From: Leptasterias polaris | Taxonomy: Eukaryota; Echinodermata; Asteroidea; Forcipulatida; Asteriidae | Assembly: GCA_037783415.1 (NCBI GenBank) | Contig: JAZGTN010000015.1 | Span: forward strand, 6,335,001-6,399,000 | Reading direction: 5' to 3' | Length of the DNA: 64,000 bases | In this document: positions 9,834-21,164 of the stretch, piece after piece | Layout of the letters: each line of letters opens with the position of its first letter | Position numbering within the stretch: the first letter of the stretch is position 1 | Notes under the pieces: generated by a model | The model's database searches: none | Told to the model about the DNA's origin: nothing | The model's input: only the letters and a program-made list of their open reading frames with translations | Position numbers and translations under genes: made by a program

Positions 9834-11507
9834 GTAAGAATCTCAGCATTATTTAGAGATACCAAGACCCTACCCACCATCCCATATTGGCAATTCCCAG
9901 GCGGCTCCAGGGGCACCTGTCCACCCCTCCCACTAGTTACGACACAGAGCACAGCCCTGTCGGGGTATCCGTGCTTCTATCAACACAATTAACTATATAC
10001 AAATATATACCCATCCATGGAGAAATTTCTGATGTAGTAAAATCTCACATCATATTATACATATTAATGTCGGCTTTCTTAATATGACACTGTATATCGC
10101 GGACTGATTCTGATTTCCTTCAAAGTTTTGTTTGGGCTTACCGGAGAGGGGGGGGGGGGCCTATTCCCTCCCCTTCTCACTCAACTTTGCATATGAAGAA
10201 AATCTGTTTCGCCATTATCTTGTTCTCTTAAGTTCATTGCAGAAGTCTTGGAGACTTGCTGTATAGTTGAAACAGTATTAAATAGTTTGACAGAGGTGGA
10301 GATAGTTATCATATAATATCAACGTCCGTTAACTATGTTGGTAATACATTTGACGTAAAGGAACAAAATAAAGCAAGTTTCTCCGGACCCTTTTCTTCAC
10401 TGTAATTTAGAGTTACAGTTTATGTTTGCCCCAATGCATGTTCTTGTTTTCCATCTAGTCTTGCGTGCTATTGTTCGGACATGCCTCTCAGTGAAATGAT
10501 AGCTTTGTCCTGTTCTTGATAAATTGTCTTGATTAAGTCATGTTCAAATCCAGCTACACATGGTTTTAGAATCCTCCGAGGCTCTGTGGTACCTTTTCAT
10601 CGTAGTCTCGCAATTTATACGGACTTTTGTGTTAACCTCAGGGGTATAGTTACTGTGCAGTCGGTTACGAAACTACTTCAACCAATGCTAAATGGGGGAT
10701 GAAGAGTAAATCGCACAGGAAACCATTTTGGGGCAAATTATAGATTTGTTAGCAAAGTATACACTCAGCCGCTTCGGTCTCCACGCTGTAATTTCCCTCA
10801 GGACCATGGAGACGTTATCCTGTGGGCCATTTGTCATGCCAACCAGCGCTGAAACTCAAACCTGGGTATATAAAAGGAAGTGAAAAACGACCCCGATGCT
10901 GACTTGACGAGCTCGGTAAATCACTAGGAAACTGCTGACTCCGTTTTTCAGACGTCTGGCCAAAATGTATTTTTTATGCCAATGTTAATTGACGTTTGGG
11001 GATAGCGTCGACTCTGATCTGTTTAGAATCGTAAACAAACAAATTACAATGTATACAGCGTTAAACTCCGTAATTTGTTTATAGTTTTTAAAAAACTGTA
11101 TATGCCTAAACTAAAGCAAAAATTACACAAGCCTTGTTTTAACTTCTCATTGAAAAACCTTCCATACTTTACATGCAACAACAGTGGCCAAATGTTTACA
11201 AAACCTGATTCCCAATTAAGTGTCGGTCTTTCAAAACATTCCGCCGTAAAATTGCGATATTTTAAGTGCCAACCTACCCCTTTTTGCAAGAACACAAAGA
11301 AGAGGACAAAACTGTTGGAAAAATTGTTTCGTGTGATATTAAAGGTTACAAATGTGCCCGAAAGTCTGGGGGTGTTTTGGGGTTTTGTGTGTGTGTTTTT
11401 GTTTTTGTTTTTTGGGGGGGGGGTGTGTTTTTTGGTTAGTTTTTTTAATTTACGTTACTGCTTTCTCACCATTGTAGGGTTAAATACAAAGTAACAAGGT
11501 TTGTAAG
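9834..11507. other. First part of the intron, no element recognised
   Basis: Apart from the G12 tract, a TATATAAAAGG string at about 10867 with no coding sequence behind it, and GT/T/G-rich low complexity at 11380-11440, nothing could be supported. Confidence 0.4.
10148..10159 (+). repeat. Homopolymer G12
   Basis: Run of about twelve G in intron sequence, 0.3 kb after the donor site. Confidence 0.8.
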
Positions 11508-11563
11508 GTTTTTTTTCTCCTGAAGACCATCAGAGCATACTAATCGAAACGTTGAGTTGATAA
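11508..11563 (+). ncRNA. Hammerhead-ribozyme-like motif (type I, Penelope-type candidate)
   Basis: The strand reads CTGAAGA (11520-11526, matching the CUGANGA core), a stem-II hairpin CATCAG-AGCATA-CTAATC with one or two weakened pairs, GAAA (11546-11549), CG, then TTGAGTT. The sequence before the core (GGTTTTT...CTC) can pair with GATAAACC after it as stem I. Hammerheads of this layout are known from the terminal repeats of Penelope-like retroelements. No reverse transcriptase or GIY-YIG frame lies nearby, so this would be a relic end. Confidence 0.45.
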
Positions 11564-12879
11564 ACCACCGGTTCTTTTCAGAACCACCAGAACTCATTGA
11601 GGATTTGTAGAGTGTATTACATTCGAAGTTTCAAATCCGTTTTAAATTCGGAGCACTTTTTTAGAGAATAAAGTTCATACCAGGACCGATCGTCCGGAGA
11701 AACATTTCAGTCTCTGAAATACTGCCAAGGTTGTGGAAGTAACATTATGACGATTCTCAACTTCACCTTTGCTTATGTCAATTACAGCAATCAAAATAAG
11801 CTGCATGGTACGAACGTGCTCAAAGTTTTCGACAAGACACAAAGTACGTGCCACCAATCCGGTAATTCAGTTTTATTTTTACTCTCACTACTGAAATACG
11901 ATGTAGTTTTATGCACAGATTGTGAATGGCCTCACGTTTGACCGAAGCTTCTGAAAGGCTACTGGATCACGGATCGGACTCGGAACGTCTTATCACACAT
12001 ATTGGTAAAGGTAGAAACTAAAATACAACTTCCTAGATCAGAATTGACATGAATGTCTTCCCAAAATTAATACTAGTTAACCGTACCCTTATGAAAGAAG
12101 CATGTCCCATTATGTGTTTATAGGGCATACACATCTGGTGCCAGCTGTCCAATAGTTCAAAAGAAACAGTTCATGTGAAATGAGCTGAAATGTGAAATGC
12201 AAAAACATGATGGAGGATCAAGGACTCGAATCCGATCCGATATTACAAATAAAAATGTTTGGGAGCAATTGGGATTGCAAAGGCGAACCGGCACGCCTTG
12301 TAAAAACTACTACAGTCGTATCCAAAGGATATGACAGAATTGGCAATCAGTTTTTTGTGGTAAGGTAAAACGCTGAGTTATTAAATAGTTCATCCATTTC
12401 AATCGCCTAGGCTCAGAAAAACATATCACATAACATGTATATAAAAATACGAAGACATTTCAATATATTTGAGATTAGAGGATGCCCACACATTTGATGA
12501 AATGTGTATATTAAAACAAAGATTTTAAAAAAGCCAAACGATAAGAAATAAAGAAATAAAGAAATTAAAGCCAGCTTCTTGGGTTTTGGGGATGATTCAA
12601 TTCATAGTTTTAAAGCAAAATTTAAGAATTAATTAATTCAAAGCCTCTGGTTTGCATAAAAGGGGAAAGAACGGTTCAAGTTGTCAAGATTTTTTATTTA
12701 CTTATTTATTTGTTTAGTTAGTTAGTTGTGCCTGACTTTTTCACATTCATATATGCCTTAAAATTTTGACTGCGGCGTAAAAAAAAAAAAAAAAAATAAC
12801 AAATTAAGTTCAGCTTCAAATGACTTTGATAACAATACATAATCAAGGAATTTTTGTTTGTAAGATTGGTATTCATGCA
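11564..12879. other. Intron stretch between the two hammerhead-like motifs
   Basis: No coding sequence was recognised. It contains AAAT-rich low complexity near 12540-12570 and a run of about 20 A at 12779-12797. Confidence 0.4.
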
Positions 12880-12934
12880 AAAAAAATAGTTCATGGCCTG
12901 ACGTTTCGACCATAGCAAGGTCTTTCTCAAAGTT
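12880..12934 (-). ncRNA. Degenerate hammerhead-like motif
   Basis: On the minus strand: TTGAGAA (12930-12924, two changes from the CUGANGA core), a perfect stem II GACC-TTGCTAT-GGTC, then GAAACGTCAGGCC. The GAAA box is intact, but the core substitutions should abolish cleavage. It is probably the same repeat class as the motif at 11.5 kb. Confidence 0.35.
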
Positions 12935-14990
12935 AAAATATGTATTTATATATATTTGTTCTTTATTTTTATTTTCGAATATTTAGTTTACATTTCTCAT
13001 TCGAACGTTATCATTTTGATAAAAAAGAGAACATAAAGACAAACAGCTATGCATCGTCCCTAAAGAAAGTAACATAGCTCTGGAACTGCCATCCAAGTTG
13101 AGTTCCCAATGTGGTTATCTTGGGATGTTGACATCGTAAAGAAAAGCATATCGCATTCCATAATAATTATAATGACATGGGATGACAACATATAGGCCCT
13201 ACTATCAACAATATGATGACTTCCCGACAGTTAGCGCAAAATTGACGGCATCAAGTAGGATGTCGTGACATACAAATTATGTCGTCATCCCGTGATGAAG
13301 AAGTCGACATTCTTTTTTCCCTATCAAGATATCGTCATTAGTTAAATTGTTTTGAGTTGAAATTCTATTTCAAGATCTCGTCATCCCGTGATGATTATTT
13401 CAGGAACTCAACTTGTCGAATGGTGCATCCACAAAAGTGATACTACCGATACGCATAACCTATTATAATGATTCACCAGTTCTCCGTACTGACGCAATGG
13501 ACGCTGGGCCATGAGGTTGTCAGGTCTGCAGGGTATCCCAGCTACGAGCAATTGTTTTAAATCTAATTCATTATAATTCTGTCTCCGTAAACATAAACTT
13601 TCACTTAACGTGTTTGAGGTAATGAGGACACCGGTATGAGGACGGGGTCGGCGCTGTTGTTATAAGTGGTAGGCTGGTTAAAAAAGAAAAATTGTTTCCT
13701 GTGTTAATTTTTTTCATATTGGCGTCAAATTACATTTTTACTCATTTTAAGGGTAGTTATAGCCAACAATCAAAATGGAAAACGCGCTGTTTTCACGAAA
13801 TAAAAACTTTGTTTGCATCTTCCTGAAGTTATTTTCTCTTCTGGGCATATATCAATCATTAAAAAAATTGAAAAAATTACCCCCACCCCTCCCTCTCATG
13901 TTGACAAGAGATAACCTCTGGTCTGTGGATAGTAATGCTCTGTACTGTGATTGAATTGGTTTAATGCGGGTTCGTTGAAGCAAGAACACCAACCTATTTC
14001 GCAGTTATCGAAATCAAAAAGGTTGTGAAAGGCCGGGAAAACATTACACGGGTTTTTTCCATTGCGAAAGAGCAGGCTGCAATATGACCAAAGAAAAAAG
14101 TGCACCCATCCTTTAATAGTTTGCATCATTCACCATCCTTGATCCTCTAAAAGTGTTTCGAGATATGGTGGTACGGGCAAGTAGTTGAAGCTAACTGGAT
14201 GGAGCAACCCGTTTAATAAGAGAGGAGAGACAATGGGAAAAGCTTAAGTTCGTCTGATAAGACATTTATGTTTCGAGGAAATCAACATTACAATTAATAT
14301 ACACTATAATGTTTGTACCGGGACACAAGGTCGAGGTTAGTCTATCCAACCCAGACGATACCAGAATTAAAGGTTTATTTTCTCATTAGATGAGTAGTAT
14401 ATGATTCATTCAGCTAAGGGTATTAATAGCTTTAAAAGCCATTTGGACATTAATAAGCAATGTTCGTTACTGTGGAAACTTTGGAAAATGAGGGAAATTT
14501 ACATAAATGTATTAAATATGGAATTTGCAATGCAAGACAAGCATTCCAGACGCATAGCAATGCCGCGGTTAAACAAAAAGTGTTATGAATTATTCATGCC
14601 CACACTGACATACAGGATTTAGTTCGTCAAGCAAGAAATTGGACGTCCGCAGATGGACGAATGATGACAGACGTCGGGGGGCTAGACAGAGTCCCGTCTG
14701 TGCAATAAAATTTATTGTTTCGTGACGTATACACGGGATAATCACAATTGATACAACAGTCTAATGGGCACAAAGTTTTAACCATAATACAATGTACTTT
14801 TGAACCAGGTAAAGTGTGTAAAGTTTTTGACTAAGTGTGTAACTTTAGAGTGGTTAGACTGCCATAATATTGGCCGGGTCAGGCTATCCCGTCATAGAGT
14901 CCATTAAACCATTATTCTGAGTCAATTTATTCAAATATTGACACGTTGAGACGAATAAATCAATAAGTGGTCGAGACTATAATATATTTT
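12935..14990. other. Intron stretch, no gene
   Basis: Two short related segments with CGTCATCCCGTGATGA occur at about 13284 and 13379. Otherwise nothing is supportable. Confidence 0.4.
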
Positions 14991-14994
14991 GTGC

Positions 14995-15260
14995 TATGTA
15001 AGAGAATCGGTCCAGTGCTGGTGGCCGAGTCGTCGGGTTGTGTGTTAGAGTCCAGTTGTGACACATTATAATCACTTCTCGTCACCCAGGAGGAAATGGG
15101 TACAACTGACTCGCAAGAGTAGGGATTGTTGGTGTGAATGGTTAGCAACCTGTGTGCCCAATTGGTAGCCGGTGCTGCACACTCCTAAAGGAGTTTAGTT
15201 GGTTGCAGGAATGCTTAGACACGATGACAGAGTATAGTAATATTGTAAGCTACTTTGAGA
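14995..15260 (+). mobile_element. tRNA-derived SINE, single copy
   Basis: The head resembles a tRNA: TGGCCGAGT-CGTCGG fits an A box and TTAGAGTCCAGTTGTGACAC a B box with flank. The body (GGTTAGCAA, TGCC, GCCGGTGCTGCA, ACTCCTAAAGGAGTT) matches the tandem bodies at 62300-62800. It is diverged and is not a functional tRNA. Confidence 0.55.
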
Positions 15261-15264
15261 GGCA

Positions 15265-16008
15265 TATTACTTGGCTTGGAAAAGATCATAATAAAACCAT
15301 GCTACACAAACTGAGGTAGGCCTATCCATAATATGAAGCAATATGGGAAATATTTCCTACACATTATTCGGTTTCAAATTACGGTAAAATCACGGCAAGT
15401 TATAACACTGCAATTTCGGATGCCAAACGTACACAGTTGGCACCAATATAAACTTGATAAGACGTCATCTACATTGTTAGCTACTCTAGTATCTAAAAGC
15501 ATTAAAACTTCGGGGTGCCGTATGGAAATATAATAACACAAGCTTACACAATCTTACTTAATTTGTTAAGTATTTGTGAATGGTGTGCAATACCCTTTCT
15601 ATGAAAACACAATCCCTTCTCACATGGTTTCGAAACAGATAGATATAGGTCCTCTACAACACGATCTTAATTTGTTTAGCTAATAAGAAAAAGATAAATT
15701 GATAAAGAAAACCCAAGATCACCCTCCTACATATGTTTCCTTTAGGCGTGAACATTGCAATTCCTAGATAAATCCCCATTGGAATTGTCCTGTGCGGTTG
15801 TCGATTTCGTGGGGGAAAATATACAACAACCGTACAACAACGAAATAGTCGTGTTTTATCAAAGATTGTTTGCACTTTCATGATATATTTTTATATAGCA
15901 TTCAAAACAGGCATTTGCAATATTTGTTTGTTTTTCTGTTTTATTTTTGTGCCTTAAATGTTGTTTTATTTATTTGTTTATTTACTTTTTTTGTCTTTAT
16001 TTATTGAT

Positions 16009-16051
<43 letters not shown>

Positions 16052-16852
16052 CATTTCATTTTCTGTTGGATTATTATTTTATTTACTTATGTAGGCCTAT
16101 TTATGTATTTATTTGGTGGGAGTGATTGGGAGGTTTCTTTAAATGCAATTTTTTAACATCTTGATAGAGTGTATTCAGATGGACTTCATTCTCGTGAGGA
16201 TCAGTACTGCTGGTTTGAACTTAATACTGTGTGCACATTTGTTTTTCCTTTAGCATACCGATCCTAAACATCACCTTTCACGTTTAAAGTACACATAGAT
16301 GCAGAACACCGGTATACTAAACACTACAAACTGCTTAATTACCGCGCTCGGGGCCCCACTTCACATACCGGTCATCAATCTGACATTATATTTAATTAAT
16401 ACAAGTAGTATCGCTTCTTTGAGGCGCCTATGAAGACGATCTCATCATCCTTCAGACAGGGACGGGGGGATGGGAGAAGGGGTCAAGTTCTGTTCACCTA
16501 GTCATTAACAGCTGACGAACGCGGTCAAGTTAAATAACACACGCAATACTTGAGGCATGGTGACCCCATGTTTTTAATGACACGCTGTGTACTTGGAATC
16601 AATATTGTAAAGGTATCCTAAACCAGTTCGTTGGTTTGTATATAGAACAGTCTTTAATTTAAAAATAAACTGTAATAGTAGAAATCATGACAATTTTGAA
16701 TTTACTAAACAATGCATGGCAAGAGAATTTATTCATCCCCTTGTAAGAGAAACGAGTTGGGGTTTCACATTTTATGACTGATTGACTTCGCATACCGATG
16801 CTTACTTTTCACCCAAGTCAGCTTTGATGGTAGGTTTTCTTGAATTACAACA
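15265..16852. other. Intron stretch with a TTTA microsatellite
   Basis: Apart from the microsatellite at 15997-16051 nothing was recognised; open frames there are low-complexity artefacts. Confidence 0.4.
15997..16051 (+). repeat. (TTTA)n microsatellite
   Basis: About 13 near-perfect TTTA units, with looser TTTA/TTTG sequence on both sides. Confidence 0.9.
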
Positions 16853-17030
16853 GGGCCTAATTTCATAGAGCTGCTTAAGCACAAACATTAGCTAAGCACA
16901 ACAACATTTCGCTTACCAGAATAAGGTTACCAGCCAAACTACCATGTCACATGTACAATTGTTGACTGGTATCCTGCTCATTTCTGCTTAGCAATATTTT
17001 CTGCTTAAGCAGCTCTATGACATTGGGCCC
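16853..17030. mobile_element. Foldback MITE (GGGCCYAAT...CATAGAGCTGCTTAAGCA family)
   Basis: The ends are inverted over about 45 bp: GGGCCTAATTTCATAGAGC then TGCTTAAGCA on the left, and the same in inverse on the right ending GGGCCC at 17030. The interior repeats a GCTAAGCA motif in both directions. A partial copy of the same end lies at about 32664-32697. It has no coding capacity. Confidence 0.8.
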
Positions 17031-17089
17031 AGGACATTTATCAGGTATTGACCCGATCTCGTGATAAATCTTGGTTATATCCGAGATAA

Positions 17090-17292
17090 CGGCTGCGGCT
17101 TAAGAAGCCCATAGCAACACCCTTCAGCCATCACACCGCTCGACACGGTCTTTGTAATACATCATTTAGAAATTGAGAATCCCCGAGAGCAATAGCCGTA
17201 TCCAAATTTGTGGATACGGCTTCAGCTACGGCTGTTGCTAAGGACGTTTTACACTTCAACCCATAGCCGTAGCATCAGCCATATCCATAGTG
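17090..17292. repeat. Dispersed repeat rich in TAGCCGTA/TACGGCT
   Basis: The sequence carries CAATAGCCGTATCC and GGATACGGCTTCAGCTACGG in opposite orientation plus CATAGCCGTAGCATCAGCC. Similar GCTACGGCT-rich pieces recur at about 20390-20515 and 63770-63836, suggesting a dispersed short element. Confidence 0.45.
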
Positions 17293-18067
17293 GGCACCTT
17301 TACTGTGCAGTGCGAACTGTCTGGTACACACGCTCGGTTAGACATGCAACATTATCTTGACTTAACACTGCAATTTGACCCCCAAATTGACCCCCAAATT
17401 TGCCGGAACGTATACGCAGCTGAACTGTTATACCGCCTGTATCGCCAGGCAGAAGGCCAACAACCCACGTTCAATTCACTGAGGTTTTTAAAGCTTAAAA
17501 AGAAGTTAGGGCACATTATAAATATTTAAAATATTTGTACAAGTGCGTTATTTTTGTAACGTTGATCTCGAGAAGCACTTGACATCTGGAGTATTCATCT
17601 CTGCCAGCCAAGCAAGAATGTGCAGAGAATACCTAGCAATTCACGTATCAATGTCATAACTCATTTAACTCAAAGATCGAGAATTTCATTAATGACCTAA
17701 ATGTGCACACCTGCGGTGAATAAAAAAAATATCATTGTGAATAAATGACACGAACCATTTCTGAATAAAAATAGACACCTTTCTAAAAATGTATTAAACA
17801 GGAGTCACTCCGGGCACTTTACTGCATACCTTCTGCGTTGTTAATTAACAGTTAGGATGATTTGAACCCTGACGTAATAATATTAAAAATCTTAATGCAC
17901 ATAATGCACATAATGCTATCAGATCAATGCATTGTAACGGTAAGGATTAAATACAAATATTTAAACGGGTCAAATAAGATGTCGCCTCTTGAAGACTGAA
18001 GTTGCTGTGCGATGTTTGACGGGGATGGTTGTTCAAATGTCTTGGACCAGTCCAGTGTGGTCGAAAG
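17293..18067. other. Intron stretch, no gene
   Basis: Includes a small CCCAAATTGACC direct repeat near 17380; nothing else was recognised. Confidence 0.4.
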
Positions 18068-18230
18068 CACCATGGCCAGCTGATTTAGCAGAAAGCAAAA
18101 TGGTCAGCTATTTTAGCCGACAGCAACGTGGGAAGCTGATTTAGCCGACAGCATTGTGACCAGCCGATTTAGCCGAAAACACCATGTCCAGCTGACTTAG
18201 TCAAACATGGACGGTTGATTTAGCCGAAAC
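18068..18230. repeat. 28-bp minisatellite, 6 units
   Basis: Four 28-bp units followed by 26- and 25-bp units, all of the form CA..ATGGCCAGCTGATTTAGCCGA.AG with substitutions. Unit lengths sum exactly to the interval. Confidence 0.85.
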
Positions 18231-19205
18231 TTATTCACAAGTCCCTTAAACCGCTGCTGAAGGTCTTTCATCCATTCACCTATAGTTTCAGCACATGATA
18301 CGCGATGCTTTGAATATGACATCACTTTACTGTTGGGGTTTCCCCTTTAAGAAACTTAAATCTAATATACTTTTTACAGGGAATAACAACTTATCATCTG
18401 TAAAATAAAACTTCAAGGATTTTTAACCGTTTATAGAAAAGCAGTAGGTCGATAAAGCAAAAGAGGTGTACCTAACAAGGAGTTATATCCTCGTCTTTTG
18501 GCACCAAGCCCGTATCCCCCACCTCCGAAAAGGCCCCGCCCACGTACACCCTCAACACACATAGCGGGAAATGTCCCAATGCTTCTAAATTGTATACGAA
18601 TTGACATCCTCAACTCAAATTATGTGTAAAATGGCATTGGCGCCAGATGGGAAATGCTTCTATTTATGTATAACCACTATCGGGCGACAATCAGATTGAA
18701 CATTTCAGATTCATCCGAGACATTAACAGTCAATGACTGTTATTATAGCAGTCAGTGGCGGTTTACACTGACGCGACCTTTGCATTTTTTCGGCATCTTG
18801 GGAACCGTATTTATTATCTAAATATTTTGATACTGGACTAGAGACTTACCCATCTTTATGATGACCCAAAATGAGCGCTGGGAGCAGTCCGGCATTGCGG
18901 AGTGCTGGACGGTATCTACGGAGAAGAATAGACCGACCTCGTTACTCAATGTCAAGTACCTTAAATGACATAGATTAATTGGACCCATGGATGGACGATA
19001 ATCTTGGATATTAATCAACGCTTCCTAACCTGAAGGCTTTACTGTGTACACAAATTCGCTGTTACTGATTATACGGCATAATATTAGACTATGAGGTTCA
19101 TGTGATCTACTTCGAGAACAGATTGTTTTATAAACCTTGATTTATTACTTCCTATAGGGGGAAAACGCACCTATATTAGTTAGGTAAATTACCACAACGT
19201 GATAT
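18231..19205. other. Intron stretch, no gene
   Basis: No element or gene was recognised. Confidence 0.4.
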
Positions 19206-19508
19206 TTAAAAGACGGGATGTACTTTTAGTAATTACTCCACACGTTAAGGACCCAAAAAACTTACTTGATAAAAAGCACTGGAGAGCTGTTGCTTTTAAT
19301 TTCTTTTTTTAGAAACAATCCCCTTTGAAGTAATGCAGTTATAGAGAAATGGGTAATTTGTCACCAACCAATTTAAAACTGAAAGGACACAAGTCTATGC
19401 AACAAGGTTTTTTTTCTGTCATTGTTTTCTTACAATTTCAACGACCAATTTTTGGGATAAACCAAGTGAGGATATTTGGCAGTTACAAACAGTATATCCT
19501 GGCTTTAA
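19206..19508. mobile_element. TTAA MITE, family B copy
   Basis: TTAA at 19206-19209 and 19505-19508. The right part (CAAGTGAGGATATTTGGCAG, then TATATCCTGGCTTTAA) aligns with the right end of the 62960-63336 copy. The left end (TTAAAAGACGGGATGTACTTT..GTAATTACTC) is its inverse. No frame. Confidence 0.65.
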
Positions 19509-21087
19509 AGAAAACATTTGGCGCCTATTTCCTATTTCAATTAGATTTCCATACTTAAGATGCACCTTTAACAATTTTAAGGTTTGAAACATTTATTCCC
19601 ATCCTTTCATTCTCTACAAAACACGCCATTTAAACCATCGAACCATACTGTTTTGTATAAGGCTTGTTTGGCTGTCACATTTTTTAGACAAAGCGCCTTG
19701 ACAAGTTTCCTGTGTGAATCTATTGTTATTCCCTTCATACAAAAATGACACCAGACTAACTTTGTCCACCCAGCCTCGCTTTGGTTAGATTGATTTGAAG
19801 AAACACAAGATGGCAGCATGGGCAAGGGTGCCTAACCGACAGTACAGTTCATAGAGAAACCTGTATACAACAAGTGCAGGCGTCAGGGCAAAACGTGGTA
19901 TAGGGTGTTATATCGGTGTAAATGCTGTGACCATGCATGCAGCGAACAATTTCAAAGGTGATAGCGGCACACGCATTGGCAATTTAGAAAGCGGAAAGAA
20001 AAGGGGCCAAGAAGTGTTACGAGCATACAATAACTTGATTGCCTTAAATGTAAAGGTAACCTGGTTTTTTAATGTTCAAAACTAAGTAATTTTGCTCTAT
20101 TGGTACCAGCAAGTACCCAGCAGGCGTGAAATTCTTTGAGAGAGGGACACCACCATTTTCATCTTACTTCCATTGGAAAATCTTAATGTCTATGGGAAAC
20201 ATTTGATGGGGGCACCTAGGCCAGTATACAGGGGCAACAGAGGTCACGCCCCCGTGTAATTCAGGCTCGACGTTCCAAGGGTCTTGAGGTATCTTTTGAA
20301 ATACTACATTACTAGAGAAAGTTACACGCCAACACTCAGTTGCTTCTTTTTATTCGGGTTGCAATAACAACCACTAAGATTGATCGCACTACATCTACGG
20401 CTACAGCTCTGGCTACGGCAATATTCTGCGCCATCATGGTGCGTTGATGTATAAGACATCCTTAGCATCACCCTTAGCTCAAGTCGTAGCAGTAACTGTA
20501 GCTGGCAAATCGGATTCGCCCTTAATTGCTCAATCAGTATGCCAATAATGACAACTCGTTTAAAAGATGAATCGCAAAGCTTTGAGAAAACGAGCCAAGA
20601 GGATCATGGACGCGATTGCCTCCATTGTCTCCCCGAAGTATCAGGGCTAAATGAACATGATGTACACGTTCTTTACTTTTTTGCTATAGACCTTCAGTTG
20701 TAACCAAGTACAAACGTAATCTCTTTAGATTCCATTACCCTGTATACAGAAAGACATCTCATTATGCGTTGATGCTCGAAGTCATGTTCCTCATATATCA
20801 TAGTATTGTATGAGGCTTTGAGTTGATGTATCCAGGGCCAAGTTCACAAGGAGCTATGATGTTAAACTTAAGTGCACATAAATCTTAATTACTGAGCAAA
20901 GTTTGATGTTAATTTCCTTCATAGAGGCACCCGTAAGGGACAACTACCTTGCCGTTACAAAAAAGAAGTTTCAGGCCTGCATGTTTATAACAAACAATAA
21001 AGATAGAGATCCCAAAACTTGTCTGACACATAACAACAAGATTTGTCGGTTGAGTTTCAGTACACACATCTTGATCATCGAGAATAT
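19509..21087. other. Intron stretch, no gene
   Basis: Contains the GCTACGGC-type repeat piece near 20390-20515. No coding sequence was recognised. Confidence 0.4.
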
Positions 21088-21164
21088 ATTAATAATAATA
21101 ACAAGCATTTATACTGCGCTTTTCCAAAACATGATCAAAGCGCATAACAAAAGAAAAGGATAAA

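Noticed and set aside
9419..9952. 177-codon minus-strand open frame
   Set aside because: It is the antisense shadow of K2P exon 1, with no features of its own.
10866..10876. TATATAAAAGG, a good TATA box
   Set aside because: It lies inside the K2P intron with no coding sequence or exon behind it; chance or a relic.
15947..16156. 69-codon frame rich in Phe/Leu/Tyr/Ile
   Set aside because: Translation of the (TTTA)n microsatellite.
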